A stretch of DNA of 64,000 bases from Planctomonas sp. JC2975 (GCF_012985205.1 NZ_JABEKS010000003.1:62001-126000), one strand, 5' to 3'. Shown: positions 25,971-35,908, counted from the first letter of the stretch. Numbers and translations are program-made. The notes: generated from the letters alone by a model not told the origin.

Positions 25971-26399
25971 TCACTCGGCCCGAGCCAGTGACACGACCTC
26001 GTTCACGATGGGCGCCGGGATGCGCTCGCTGGCCAGAACCGCACCGCCGGAGGCGGCGAGACGCGACGCGAGCTTCCTCGCCCAGAGGTGTTCGACAACC
26101 AGCAGTTCGGCGCTCGCCCCCGCTTCCAGCGCCTCGGCGAAGTACGCGACGTCCTCGTCAGCGGCCAGGCCGGAAAGGTCGAGATCCACATCCTCCAGGC
26201 CGTACGTATCCGATGCGTCCTCCACCTCGATCGTCTCGACGTCGCCCTCGACTGTCTTTGTCACGAGGATCGCGTCGATGACACGAACGGCGCCGTCCTT
26301 CGCGAGCTCGCGAACAGCTTCGACGACGCCCGGGTCGGGCGCCTCACCGGGGAATCCGACGAGCACGAACTCGACGGGTCCGTATTCCAAATCGCTCAT
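25971..26399 (-). CDS. DUF6325 family protein
   Basis: A 142-residue acidic protein: MSDLEYGPVEFVLVGFPG at the start, an alternating alpha/beta pattern, and a central VEVEDASDTYG-like acidic stretch. It resembles the DUF1269/DUF6325 group of small membrane-associated or stress proteins that occur next to SHOCT proteins. Function unknown. GAAAGGA precedes ATG 26399; the frame extends upstream but that start has no support. Confidence 0.82.
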   Translation of the reverse strand: MSDLEYGPVEFVLVGFPGEAPDPGVVEAVRELAKDGAVRVIDAILVTKTVEGDVETIEVEDASDTYGLEDVDLDLSGLAADEDVAYFAEALEAGASAELLVVEHLWARKLASRLAASGGAVLASERIPAPIVNEVVSLARAE

Positions 26400-26643
26400 G
26401 TCGATCCTTTCGCCTCTGCGATGACCTACCCAGCATGCGCTCTGCACCCCCGGATGCCGTCACCCCGGCCGGGTGAAGGCGCGGCCTCCGAGTCCCGCGC
26501 AGGCGGCTCGCCGTTCACCCGGATGACACAGGCCGGCGATACCGTGATGGCCACGTCGGCGGCTTCGGGCATTCAGCGGCAGAGGCTGATGCTCGACGAC
26601 GCTGTCGACGACGGATGCCACAGTGGACGCGACGGAGGGCGTG

Positions 26644-28335
26644 ATGGCGACGCAGCAGGACATTCAGCGGATCATCGACGAACGACTGAACACGTTCGCG
26701 GCACTGGGTGTGCTCAGCGTGCGCCCCGGGTTCGTGCTGCGCGACGGATGGATCACCGACGAGCGCGCGATCGTCGTCACGGTCGCCGCCGGGTCGGACA
26801 CGGTCCTCCCGGCGGAGGTCGACGGCGTGGCAGTGGACGTGCGCGTCGCCTCGCCGGCCAAGGCCGCCCAACTGGCACAGCTCGCACGCCCGGACGGGAT
26901 CCGCGCCTTGCTCGGCGCAGCGCCCGATTCCGGCGCCGTTCCCGTGTTCGCGGATGAGCGGATGATCACGCCAGAGCTGCGGGTCGCGGCGGGGACGTCA
27001 TCCGGATCCGCGACGGATCACGCGCTGGTGCTGGGAGCGGCCATGCCGACCGGTGCCGGAGCGGCCACGGTGGCGACCCATCCGGATCAGGCAGCGGCGA
27101 AGCCGACCAAGCCGCAGGTGGCCTACACGTCACCTGCAGGCGTGAAGCTCGAGCCTGTCGCAGGAGTGATCGAGCTCGAGCTCAGCGCCAGCCCCGACGC
27201 CGGATGGCCCGTGTTGAAGAAGTTCCTGCACAGCACGACGAAGTCGCTCACGGTCGGCCTGTACGACTTCACGTCCGCCCACGTGCTGAGCGACTTCGAG
27301 AGTGCGGCCCGCGGCAAGACCGTGACGTTCGTGCTCGATCATCCCGCCAAGAACCCGACGGCGGACCAGACCGACGACCAGACGGTTTCGGCGCTGCAGA
27401 GCGCGCTCGGCGCGCGGTTCGACCAGGCATGGGCGCTCGAGCGCGCGGATCCGCACGCGGCGGCCTGGATCTTCCCTTCGGCGTACCACATCAAGGTCGC
27501 GGTGCGGGATTCGAGCGCCGTCTGGCTCTCCAGCGGCAACTGGAACAACTCGAACCAGCCCGACATCGACCCGGTGAACGATCCGTCGGATGCTGCTCAG
27601 GCCAGGTCGCGCGACCGCGACTGGCACGTGGTGATCCACCATGCCGGCCTCGCGAAGGTGTTCGAGGCCTACTTGAAGAACGACCACGATGTGGCGGAAC
27701 AGCACCAGGCCGTCCCGTAAGGCAGCAGCGCAGCCACCGGCGGTGGTTCCGACGGGCTCGGTGCTGCCGACACGATGCTCCTGCTTCAGCCGCTCGCCGA
27801 GACACCTCCGTTCCTCACGTTCACGGCATCCGAGACTGTGCGCGAGCAGGTGTCCATCACGCCGGTGCTCACACCAGATCCCGGCGTGTACCCCGACGCC
27901 GTGCGCGAGCTCATCGCCTCGGCCACGACATCCCTCCACATGCAGTTTCAGTACATCGAGCCGCCCAGCACGGCCACGGATGCGAACGCGGCCTTCCGCG
28001 ACCTCATCGCCGCCGTCGTCGATCGGCAGAAGGCGGGCGTCGACGTGCGGGTCATCATGAGCCAGTTCGAGACGGCGGGCTACCTCGAGCAGCTGCAGGA
28101 GCTCGGACTCGACGTGGTCGACAACGTGAAGCTGCAGAACAACGTGCACAACAAGGGGATCGTCGTCGACGCCGCCCGCACGCTCGTCAGCAGTCAGAAC
28201 TGGTCGACGGCGGGCACGCTCCAGAACCGCGACGCCGGCGTGATCATCGACAGCACGCGCGTGGCAGCGTATTTCGACGCCATCTTCCAGCACGACTGGG
28301 AGAACCTCGCGGAACAGAAGGCGCACACGGACTAA
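26644..28335 (+). pseudogene. Phospholipase D-like protein interrupted by an in-frame stop
   Basis: Two halves in the same reading frame: 26644-27720 (358 codons) and 27721-28335 (204 codons). The first half has HKD motif 1 (HIKVAVRD...GNWNNSN) and the second HKD motif 2 (HNKGIVVD...QNWSTAG); PLD enzymes need both to make one active site. The halves are separated only by TAA at 27718-27720; the codons just after it read Gly-Ser-Ser-Ala-Ala-Thr, a natural linker. A start for the second half at ATG 27775 has no ribosome binding site. Either a nonsense mutation, a sequencing error, or two separately made chains. GGAGGG precedes ATG 26644. Confidence 0.8.
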
Positions 28336-28444
28336 CACCCATCGCGCACGCTCATCCAGTCGCCACGAGTCGTACAACGACCCCGACGGCCGGTACGACG
28401 GCCCACGATCCCGACCGCCCTCGGGTGCGTCGGACCCGTGCTTT

Positions 28445-29389
28445 CTACGGCACCAGGATGATCTTGCCGCGCACGCTGCCGGCCTCGCCCACGCGATGCG
28501 CCTCGGCCGCCTGCGTCAGCGGATAGGTCGCGCCGATCTCGACCTGGAACGTGCCGTCTGCGAGGCCGGCGAGCGCCGCCTCGAGACCCTCGGCCCTCAG
28601 CGCTTCCTCCTCGGGCGTGAGGGGCACGGGACTTCCACCCGACCACGCCTTGATGCCCAGCTCCGCCGCCTTGAATCCGACGACGATGGTGCCGATGTGG
28701 GAGCGATCGGCGACCAGGTCGAAGGAGGCCTGCAGCGCGGCATCCGTTCCGGCCATGTCGAGCACGTAGTCGACTCCCTGCGGAACGGCCGCGCGAACAC
28801 GATCGACGAGACCGTCGCCGTACTCGAGCGCTATCGCCCCGAGATCGCGCAGACGGTCCAGGTTGTTGGCACTCGCCGTGCCGACGACCGTGACGCCGCG
28901 GGCGCGGGCGAACTGCACGGCGGCTTGTCCGACGGCGCCTGACGCGCCGTGGATGAGCAGCACGTCGCCTTCGCCGGGTCCGAGCGACACCACCACCTGA
29001 TACGCCGTGCCGGCGGGGACGCCGAGGGCAGCGGCATCCTCGAACGACACGTCGGCCGGCTTGCGCACGAGCTTGCCCTCGGATGCCACGACCTCGCTCG
29101 CGTACGCCCCCGACGCTCCGCGCACCACGACCTCATCCCCTACTGACCAGTCGGTCACGCCGGGTCCGAGCGCGGAGATCACACCCGAGACGTCGGATCC
29201 CAAGCGCCGCGGCGTCTCGATCGGCTCCGACGGACGGATGCCCCGCCGCAGCTTCCAGTCGATCGGATTCACCCCGATGGCCTTGGACGCGACCAGCACC
29301 TTCCCCTCACCCGGCACCGGATCGGGCTTCTCGGCCGCCTCGAGAACCTCTGGGCCGCCGAGTCGGGCGTACTGGATCACCGTCTGCAT
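28445..29389 (-). CDS. NADP-dependent quinone oxidoreductase (zinc-less MDR family)
   Basis: A 314-residue medium-chain reductase. N-terminal GroES-like domain, then the Rossmann loop IHGASGAVGQAAVQFARARG at about residues 143-162. The catalytic zinc ligands of alcohol dehydrogenases are absent, as in quinone reductase/crotonyl-reductase relatives. GAGGAG lies 5 nt before the ATG; TATCGT upstream is a possible -10. It lies next to, and in the same direction as, the TetR gene at 29467, but with a gap of 77 bases. Confidence 0.92.
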   Translation of the reverse strand: MQTVIQYARLGGPEVLEAAEKPDPVPGEGKVLVASKAIGVNPIDWKLRRGIRPSEPIETPRRLGSDVSGVISALGPGVTDWSVGDEVVVRGASGAYASEVVASEGKLVRKPADVSFEDAAALGVPAGTAYQVVVSLGPGEGDVLLIHGASGAVGQAAVQFARARGVTVVGTASANNLDRLRDLGAIALEYGDGLVDRVRAAVPQGVDYVLDMAGTDAALQASFDLVADRSHIGTIVVGFKAAELGIKAWSGGSPVPLTPEEEALRAEGLEAALAGLADGTFQVEIGATYPLTQAAEAHRVGEAGSVRGKIILVP

Positions 29390-29466
29390 GGAAACTCCTC
29401 GCGTCGTCGCCTCTCACGATAGGCGAGGCGCCCGCACAGCATGTCGAGGGCGTGACACCCCGCAGC

Positions 29467-30069
29467 TCAACCGGCGCTCGCGGGGCCAGGCGGGAGCGGT
29501 CCAGTGAGGTAACGCTGCACGGTCGGGGCGATGTGGTCGACGACCCAGGCCGGATCCGCGGAGGCCAGAGGCTCCCAGCGCAGCACGTAACGGGTCAGGA
29601 TGACACCGGTCAGTTGGCTGGCGAGCAGAGCCGAACGGGTGTCGACCTCTGCGTCATCCGGCGAGAACCGTGCGACAACGGGATGCACAGCCCGATCCAG
29701 GATGAAGGACCGCATCTGCGCCGCCATCGTCTTGTTGCGCGCTGCGCTGCGCAGCAGGGCGGAGACGACGGATGAGTGGGCATCCCACACCTGCAGGAGG
29801 CGCGAGACGAGCTGGCGTGCCGCCTCGTCCGCATCCACGTCAAGCACGGGCGCGATGACATCGCGCGGGTCGAGCTGCAGGGCGGTCACGGCGTCGAAGA
29901 GGCCGCCCTTCGATCCGAAGTAGTGGGCGATCATCGCCGGATCGACGCCAGCACGCTGGGCGATCTCGCGGGTTGTCGCACCGTCGACGCCTCGGTCGGC
30001 GAAGACCTCGCGCGCGGCATCCATCAGCTCCTGACGGGTGGTGGACGGCCCCCGACGCCGGCCACTCAC
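29467..30069 (-). CDS. TetR-family repressor of the adjacent ABC exporter
   Basis: A 200-residue regulator with N-terminal helix-turn-helix RQELMDAAREVFADRGVDGATTREIAQRAGVDPAMIAHYFGSK (key part: ATTREIAQRAGVDPAMI). GTG 30069 overlaps the ATPase stop TGA (GTGA), so it is the last gene of a permease-ATPase-TetR operon. A palindrome inside the operon promoter at 33336-33357 is the probable target, giving negative autoregulation of the exporter and itself. Confidence 0.9.
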   Translation of the reverse strand: MSGRRRGPSTTRQELMDAAREVFADRGVDGATTREIAQRAGVDPAMIAHYFGSKGGLFDAVTALQLDPRDVIAPVLDVDADEAARQLVSRLLQVWDAHSSVVSALLRSAARNKTMAAQMRSFILDRAVHPVVARFSPDDAEVDTRSALLASQLTGVILTRYVLRWEPLASADPAWVVDHIAPTVQRYLTGPLPPGPASAG

Positions 30070-32009
30070 GACTCCTTCCCGTCGTCATCCGTCTTCGCCG
30101 CGGAGTGCCGACCGTGGTGGCCGGCAGCGTCCGAGTGGTCTCGATCGAGCAGCACCATGGTCTCCTCGAGCGTCGCCGGCACCGGAACCACGTCGGCGCG
30201 GATGCCGCCCAGCGCCTCCGTCACCCGGGTCTGCAGCGTCTCCGCGCTGCCGCGTCCCGCCACGCGGATGCTCCGTCCGCTGAGCATGATCGGGAGCCCC
30301 GAGCGGTCCAAGACCTCGAACGCACGCTGCCAGTCCTCGCTCGTGACGAGCACCGCTGCGGCACCGCGCACGAGATCGGACACCGTCCCTGATCCGACCA
30401 GTCGACCCTGTGCGAGCAGCGCCAGGCGGGTGCACTGCTCGGCTTCCTGCAGGTAGTGGGTTGTCACGATGACGGCGCGGCCGGCATCCGCCTGCGCATG
30501 GATGACATCCCACAGCCGCGCGCGCCCGAGCGGATCGACCCCCGACGTCGGCTCGTCGAGCACGAGGAGTTCAGGGCCGTGGCTGAGCGCGAGCGCGAAG
30601 GCCAGCTGCCTCTGCCGGCCCAGCCCGATGTCGGAGACGGTGTCGCGGCTGACCTCACGCAACGCGTCGGGCAGCACCGGCTTCGGCACGCCGTACACGC
30701 GGGAGAGGAACGCGACATTTTCGCGCACACTCAGCGTCGTGTAGAGGCCGAGGCCCTGCGGCACGTACCCCAGGCGGCGTCGGGACGCGTTGCTCGGCGG
30801 TTCACCGAAGAGCGTCGCGTCGCCCTCGTCTGCGCGTTCGAGCCCGAGCAGGATGCGCAGCAGCGTCGTCTTGCCGGCCCCGTTCGCGCCAATCAGTCCT
30901 ACCACCTCGCCCGGGCGCACCTCGAGGCTCACGTCGTCGACGGCCGTGGCATGGCCGAAGCGCTTCACGATCCGGCGGGCGCATGCCGTTGGGTCCTGCG
31001 ACCGTTCGCCGAGCCTGTCGGAAGACCGCTGATGGAGCTCGGCCGGCGGCGCGACGGGCTCAACCGGCGGCGAGGACTGTGCGCCGGTTCCGACACGCTC
31101 AACCCGCGACAGCGACAGGGCGATGAGAGCGTCCTCGAAGTCGGGTGCTGCGATCCGCGATCCCGGAACGGTCTCCCCGGCCGGCGACCACAGATGGCAT
31201 TCCGTTCCGCGGCGCCAGACGCGGGCGGCGAGCGCTGCCGGGGGTGCGGCATCCGGACCCTCCAGACGGGCGATCGCACCGGGGACCGACGCGACGATCT
31301 CGTCGGGCGTGCCGGAAGCGAGCATCCGGCCCGCGTCAAGGGCGATGACGGATGCGGCGCGCTGCGCCTCATCCAGGTACGTCGTCGCCATGATCACCGT
31401 CGTACCGCCGGATACCACGCCTCCGCCGGCGCCGGCCGGCCCGGCCGTGGCACTGATCAGGCGCCACAGCTCGACCCGGCTGACCGGGTCGACGCCCGTG
31501 CTCGGCTCGTCGAGCAGCACGAGCGTCGGCTCGTGCAGGATGGCGAGCACGAAGCCGAGCTTCTGCCGCATGCCACCGGACAAATCGTGCCCGAGACGCC
31601 GTCGGGCAGCGTCGAGCCCGGCGCGTTCGAGCAGTTCGGCGGAGCGCTCGCGGATGCGCGCAGCCGACATCCCGTACGACCTGCCGACGAACTCCACGTT
31701 CTCCTCGACGGTGAGGGTCGGCCACACACCAGAGGTGGCCGGCTGGTATCCGAGACGCTCGCGCTCGACGGTGCTGAGCTCGCCGGAGTCCGCTCGCACC
31801 CGGTGCGCGAGCACCCGCAGGAGTGTTGACTTGCCGGCGCCGTCGCCGCCGACGACGGCCGTGACCTGGCCGGGGCGGGCATCAAGGGTCACGTCGTCGA
31901 GCGCCGCGGTGCGTCCGAAGAGCACCGTGAGGCCCGCGACGCCGAACGACTCGCGCTCGACCGGCGTCGCCGTGGGCGCCTGGGATGCGGGCGAAGTCGA
32001 GGCGGGCAT
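30066..32009 (-). CDS. ABC exporter ATPase with two nucleotide-binding domains
   Basis: A 647-residue protein with two NBDs in one chain. NBD1: Walker A GGDGAGKST (54-62), signature LSGGMRQKLG, Walker B LVLLDEPSTGVDP. NBD2: Walker A GANGAGKTT, Walker B LLVLDEPTSGVDP, but the signature reads IGLGRQRQLA, missing the LSGG core, so its catalytic site is partly degenerate. The layout matches YhiH-type ATPases of ABC-2 drug or lipid exporters. ATG overlaps the permease stop (TGATG) and the TGA overlaps the TetR GTG. The open frame continues upstream into permease territory, which is a shadow. Confidence 0.93.
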   Translation of the reverse strand: MPASTSPASQAPTATPVERESFGVAGLTVLFGRTAALDDVTLDARPGQVTAVVGGDGAGKSTLLRVLAHRVRADSGELSTVERERLGYQPATSGVWPTLTVEENVEFVGRSYGMSAARIRERSAELLERAGLDAARRRLGHDLSGGMRQKLGFVLAILHEPTLVLLDEPSTGVDPVSRVELWRLISATAGPAGAGGGVVSGGTTVIMATTYLDEAQRAASVIALDAGRMLASGTPDEIVASVPGAIARLEGPDAAPPAALAARVWRRGTECHLWSPAGETVPGSRIAAPDFEDALIALSLSRVERVGTGAQSSPPVEPVAPPAELHQRSSDRLGERSQDPTACARRIVKRFGHATAVDDVSLEVRPGEVVGLIGANGAGKTTLLRILLGLERADEGDATLFGEPPSNASRRRLGYVPQGLGLYTTLSVRENVAFLSRVYGVPKPVLPDALREVSRDTVSDIGLGRQRQLAFALALSHGPELLVLDEPTSGVDPLGRARLWDVIHAQADAGRAVIVTTHYLQEAEQCTRLALLAQGRLVGSGTVSDLVRGAAAVLVTSEDWQRAFEVLDRSGLPIMLSGRSIRVAGRGSAETLQTRVTEALGGIRADVVPVPATLEETMVLLDRDHSDAAGHHGRHSAAKTDDDGKES

Positions 32010-33283
32010 CACGCGACCTCTGTCGCGCGCTGCTGCACGGCATCCGTCTGCTCCGGCTGTCGCGGTTGTTTGACCGGCGAGATGCTGCGGCTGAGCCGCA
32101 CCACCGCCAAGCCGAAGATGACGACGGCCATGATCGCGAGGATCACCAGCGGGAACCAGAGCGAGTCCCAGCCTGCGCCGCGGATCATGACGCCCTGCGA
32201 GATCATCGTGAACCACGTGAGCGGCAGGAGGTAGCCGATCCATCGCACGCCCGCTGCCATCGCGGACAGCGGGAAGATCATGCCGGAGAGCAGGATCTGC
32301 GGAAGCAGCACCATGAAGGCGAGCTGGATCGCCTGTCCCGTCGTGCGCGATACGGACGAGATCAGCACGCCGAGCCCGAGCACGACGAAGAGGAACAACG
32401 CTGCGCCGACGATGAAGATGAGCGGATTGCCGTTGAACGGCACGCCGAAGAGCAGCAGCCCGAGCACGGTGATCAGCGCCATGTCGAAGCAGGCGAGCAG
32501 GAAGTACGGCGTGATCTTGCCGAGCACCACGGCGCCGGCTCGCAGCGGCATCACCGCCAGCTGCTCCAGCGTTCCGGCCTCGCGTTCTCGTACCAGACCG
32601 ATCGACGTGATGATCGTGCCGATGAAGGTGAGGATCAGGCCGATGATCGCCGGGATCATCACCCACGACGTCTTCAGGTCCGGGTTGAACAGGGTCGTCA
32701 CGGTCAGCGTCGGCGGCTGCTGAGCGGATGCAGGTGCTTGGCTGGAACCGCTGCTCGACGTGCCGGTCCCTGATCCGCTCTCCCCCTGAGCCGCCTGCGC
32801 CTGCGCTTGAGCCGCAGCCTGGGCCGCCTGCTCTTGTGCCTGCGCAGCCTGCTGCGCTAGCTGCTGCTGCACCTGCGCGAAGATCGTCTTCGCGGACTGC
32901 GCGGCGAAGAGATTCGATCCGTCGATGAGGACCTCCGCCGTGAACGCCGGGCTCCCCTCCGGACCCGGTGTGTTCGACGAGGTCTCGGCGTAGATCGCCA
33001 CGTCGGCGCGGTCGTCGCGCAGCTCGGTGGTCGCGTCATCCTTCGTGCCCTGCGCGTCGGTGACCACGACGTTCAGGTGGTCCTTCAGCTTCGAGTTGCC
33101 GTCGATGAGCTTGGTGACATCGTGCGCCGCCGATCCGTACACCGCGACGGTCAGGTGGTCGACGGTGAAGTTGGCCGCGTATCCGAAGATGATCAGCAAC
33201 AGCAGCGGCATCACGATCAGCAGGGCGAGCGTGCGGCGGTCGCGCCGCAACTCCTGGAACTCCTTGAGCACGATCGCACGCAT
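32009..33283 (-). CDS. ABC-2 type exporter permease
   Basis: A 424-residue YhhJ-like permease. One TM at the N-terminus (MRAIVLKEFQELRRDRRTLALL...), a large extracytoplasmic loop with a Gln/Ala-rich and Ser/Gly-rich insertion (about residues 150-220 here), then five C-terminal TMs; the EREAGTLEQLAVMPL segment is the ABC-2 family hallmark. I prefer ATG 33283, with GGGAGG 6 nt before it, over an ATG at 33343 that lies inside the promoter. First gene of the exporter operon. Confidence 0.9.
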   Translation of the reverse strand: MRAIVLKEFQELRRDRRTLALLIVMPLLLLIIFGYAANFTVDHLTVAVYGSAAHDVTKLIDGNSKLKDHLNVVVTDAQGTKDDATTELRDDRADVAIYAETSSNTPGPEGSPAFTAEVLIDGSNLFAAQSAKTIFAQVQQQLAQQAAQAQEQAAQAAAQAQAQAAQGESGSGTGTSSSGSSQAPASAQQPPTLTVTTLFNPDLKTSWVMIPAIIGLILTFIGTIITSIGLVREREAGTLEQLAVMPLRAGAVVLGKITPYFLLACFDMALITVLGLLLFGVPFNGNPLIFIVGAALFLFVVLGLGVLISSVSRTTGQAIQLAFMVLLPQILLSGMIFPLSAMAAGVRWIGYLLPLTWFTMISQGVMIRGAGWDSLWFPLVILAIMAVVIFGLAVVRLSRSISPVKQPRQPEQTDAVQQRATEVA

Positions 33284-33334
33284 GGCGGGCCTCCCGGTCG
33301 GCGTCGTCCCGGCCGGATCTGCGGCCGTAGTTCC

Positions 33335-33363
33335 ATAATTCATCGCTTGGTGAATTACGTCAA
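33335..33363 (-). promoter_or_regulatory. Exporter operon promoter with embedded TetR operator
   Basis: On the minus strand: TTGACG (33358-33363), a 17-nt spacer and AATTAT (33335-33340). A 7-bp perfect inverted repeat TAATTCA-N8-TGAATTA (33336-33357) fills the spacer and enters the -10, so a bound dimer would block RNA polymerase. AT-rich half-sites stand out in this GC-rich DNA and suit a TetR dimer. Confidence 0.82.
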
Positions 33364-33388
33364 CCGCCGACGCGTAGCGGAACGGGTG

Positions 33389-35572
33389 TCAGCCCAGGTT
33401 GGCGGGGCGCTTCCAGTCGTCGCCGAGCACGTGCTGGGCGAGGAACGCGAACACGGTCTCGTACCAGACGACCGCGTGCTGCGGCTTCAGCACCCAGTGG
33501 TTCTCGTCCGGGAAGTAGAGGAACCGGTGCTGCAGCGCGCCGTCGGGCGCAGCGAAGCGGGCGTTGAGTTCCGACCAGAGGCGCAGCCCCTCGCCGATCG
33601 GCACCCGATAGTCGTGGTCGCCGTGCACGACCAGCATCGGTGTGACGATGTTCTCGACGTGGCGGTGGGGCGAGTTCGCCTCCAGCCCTTCCGGCGTGAA
33701 GATGCTGGCCCAGTACGCCGAGTCATCGGTGGTCGGGATGAACTGGTCGAGCGCCCAGAGGCTGGCGTGGGTGACGATCGCCCGGAAGCGATCCGTGTGG
33801 CCGGCTACCCAATTGGCCATGTAGCCACCGAAGGACCCGCCCATGGCCGCCGTGCGCGTCTCGTCGATGTCGTCGCGGGCGACAACGGCGTCCGTGATGG
33901 ACATGAGGTCGGTGAACGGCGCCTCGCCCCACGCGTTCCAGCCCCTGGCGATGAAGTCGAGGCCGTAGCCCGTGGAGAGAGCTGGATTCGGCAGCAGCAC
34001 CGCATACCCGCGAGCGACCGCCAGCTGCGGGTTCCAGCGCCAGCTCCACGCGTTCCAGCTGTTCAGCGGACCGCCGTGGATCCAGAGCAGCAGCGGAGCC
34101 GGCGCGCCGGCCCGCGCCGTCGCCGTCAGCAGGAGCCAGCCGCGGACCCGAGTGCCGTCCGCTGCCGTGGTCTCGACCTCCTCCATGTGCCCCGGCACCT
34201 CGGGCGCACCACCCGGCACCGCCAGCAGTGTCACCGATCCGTCGCGCGCAATGCGGACCGGATGCGGCGCGGCCATCCATGAGGACCGCAGCGCCACGAG
34301 ATCACCCGTGGTGCGGTCCAGATGCACGTCCGTGTACGTGAAATCGTCGTCGGTGAGCTGCTGCACCGATCCGTCGTCCAGTGGGATCCGGAACACCGGG
34401 CCCCTGCCGTCCTGGTCGGCCGTCACGATGAGCGATCGGTCGTCGACGTCGAACTGCAGGCTCGACGGCCAGCGATCCCAGTCGGTGGCGACGCGGCGCG
34501 GATCGATCAGTCTCACCTCTGCGCCGTCGGCCGTCTCGGTGCGCGCGACGCCCGCCACCCAGAGCTCTTGCTGCGTCGGTCCCTGCGGTGTTGCTCGCGC
34601 GGTGCGCACGTACGCGACGACCAATCCGTTGTGCGAAAGGCTGGGTGCCTCGAGGTCGACCCTTCGTTCGTCGAGCAGCACGCTGTGCCTGCCGGATTCG
34701 ATGTCGATCGCGACGAGGCGATGATGCCGGTCATAGCCATCCGCTACCGGAAGCGAAGCGATCACCGCCGTGCCGTCCGGCGTGATCGCCACGCCTTCTG
34801 CTCCGCCGCGTCCGGGATGCGGCGTGAGGTCTCGCGGCCGTGGAAGCGACGCCGGATAGGGCTCGGACGCCTCGTCCGTTCCCGTGCGCGCGGGCTCCGA
34901 GTCGTATGACGTGTCGGAGCCGTCGACGGATGCCGCGCCGGAGACATTCGACTCGCCCCCTGCATCGGATGCCCGCTCGGCACCGACCTGGTCCACGAGA
35001 TCACCGGTGTCGAGAGCGAGCAGATGTGGTTCGTCGGGACCGAGGTCGGCATCCCAGTACCGCACGGGATACCCCTCGTGCAGGATGGCAGAGATCTTCG
35101 ACTTCTTCCGCGCCGCCCGCAGCCGTGCGTCGTCTTCGAGCGTGTCGGCACTCGGCAGCAGGTCGGCACCGAGCACGACGCGGTCCACACCCTCGGCCGA
35201 CGCGGATATCCCGGAGACACCACCGGCGAGGCGGGTGAGCGGACGCGCTTCTCCACCCGTCGCGGGGAGCAGCCAGAGCTGGCCGGTCTCGTCGTCGTCC
35301 GCGTCGGCATCCGGACGCGCAGAGGTGAAGAGCACATCGCCGGATGCCGTGAACACCGGCGACGACTCTCCCTTCGCAGACCGTGTGAGCCGCCTCGCCC
35401 CTTCGGCACCGTCGGACGGGACGGACCACAATGCCCGCTCGTACTTGGTGCCGTCCTTCGACAGTGTCGCAACGGAGAGCACGACGCGCGTGCCGTCGGG
35501 AGACAGCGAGAGGGACTCGACGCGGGGCAGGGCGATGTAGTCCCCGAGGGACTCGAACGACGACTTCGGCAT
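33389..35572 (-). CDS. S9 family peptidase (prolyl oligopeptidase/acylaminoacyl peptidase type)
   Basis: A 727-residue serine peptidase. The N-terminal two thirds form a beta-propeller, seen as repeated SLSPDGTRVV-like and LWVAG strands. The C-terminal hydrolase has nucleophile GGSFGGYMANW, Asp in VVHGDHDYRVP and His in DENHWVL, the S9 triad order. No signal peptide, so cytoplasmic. The ATG (MPKSSFESLGDYIAL) follows TACGTT by 6 nt and the upstream in-frame residues are not protein-like. Divergent from the 101-residue gene at 35603. Confidence 0.93.
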   Translation of the reverse strand: MPKSSFESLGDYIALPRVESLSLSPDGTRVVLSVATLSKDGTKYERALWSVPSDGAEGARRLTRSAKGESSPVFTASGDVLFTSARPDADADDDETGQLWLLPATGGEARPLTRLAGGVSGISASAEGVDRVVLGADLLPSADTLEDDARLRAARKKSKISAILHEGYPVRYWDADLGPDEPHLLALDTGDLVDQVGAERASDAGGESNVSGAASVDGSDTSYDSEPARTGTDEASEPYPASLPRPRDLTPHPGRGGAEGVAITPDGTAVIASLPVADGYDRHHRLVAIDIESGRHSVLLDERRVDLEAPSLSHNGLVVAYVRTARATPQGPTQQELWVAGVARTETADGAEVRLIDPRRVATDWDRWPSSLQFDVDDRSLIVTADQDGRGPVFRIPLDDGSVQQLTDDDFTYTDVHLDRTTGDLVALRSSWMAAPHPVRIARDGSVTLLAVPGGAPEVPGHMEEVETTAADGTRVRGWLLLTATARAGAPAPLLLWIHGGPLNSWNAWSWRWNPQLAVARGYAVLLPNPALSTGYGLDFIARGWNAWGEAPFTDLMSITDAVVARDDIDETRTAAMGGSFGGYMANWVAGHTDRFRAIVTHASLWALDQFIPTTDDSAYWASIFTPEGLEANSPHRHVENIVTPMLVVHGDHDYRVPIGEGLRLWSELNARFAAPDGALQHRFLYFPDENHWVLKPQHAVVWYETVFAFLAQHVLGDDWKRPANLG

Positions 35573-35578
35573 GCATCC

Positions 35579-35595
35579 AACGTACGCGGTACGGT
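35579..35595. promoter_or_regulatory. Back-to-back leaderless promoters
   Basis: Minus strand TACGTT (35579-35584) stands 6 nt from the S9 peptidase ATG; plus strand TACGGT (35590-35595) stands 7 nt from the ATG at 35603. Only 5 bp separate the two -10 boxes, so the polymerase sites overlap and the two genes should compete for transcription. Confidence 0.6.
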
Positions 35596-35602
35596 CTCCT
35601 CC

Positions 35603-35908
35603 ATGAGCGTGGTGCTGTGCGTGACCCTGTGGCCGAATCCGGGGTTCGAAGAGGAGATGGTCGCCTACGAGGACGGCGTACTGGCGTTGCTGCCCGAGCA
35701 CGGATCGCGGGTGGTCGCACGCGTGCGAACCCTCTCCGATGCCGCGGCATCAGAAGGTGCTGAGCCGCCGTTCGAGACGCAGATCATCGAGCTGCCCGAC
35801 GACTCGGCCCTGGATTCGTACATGCGGGATCCCCGACGTCTCGCCGGTGCCGATGTGCGAGACCGCGCCATCGCCCGCACCGAGATCCAGCGGGTCAGCC
35901 TGGCCTGA
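35603..35908 (+). CDS. Small dimeric alpha/beta-barrel-like protein
   Basis: A 101-residue protein that starts MSVVLCVTLWPNPGFEEEM, with a beta-alpha-beta pattern and a hydrophobic strand VVARVRT near the middle, and ends RTEIQRVSLA. It resembles antibiotic-biosynthesis-monooxygenase or Dabb-like barrels; no catalytic residue is evident. Start by the TACGGT-N7-ATG leaderless pattern. Function unknown. Confidence 0.6.
   Translation: MSVVLCVTLWPNPGFEEEMVAYEDGVLALLPEHGSRVVARVRTLSDAAASEGAEPPFETQIIELPDDSALDSYMRDPRRLAGADVRDRAIARTEIQRVSLA

Noticed and set aside
27718-27720. Recoding of the in-frame stop in the PLD gene as selenocysteine or pyrrolysine
   Set aside because: The codon is TAA, which is not used for either; UGA or UAG would be needed.
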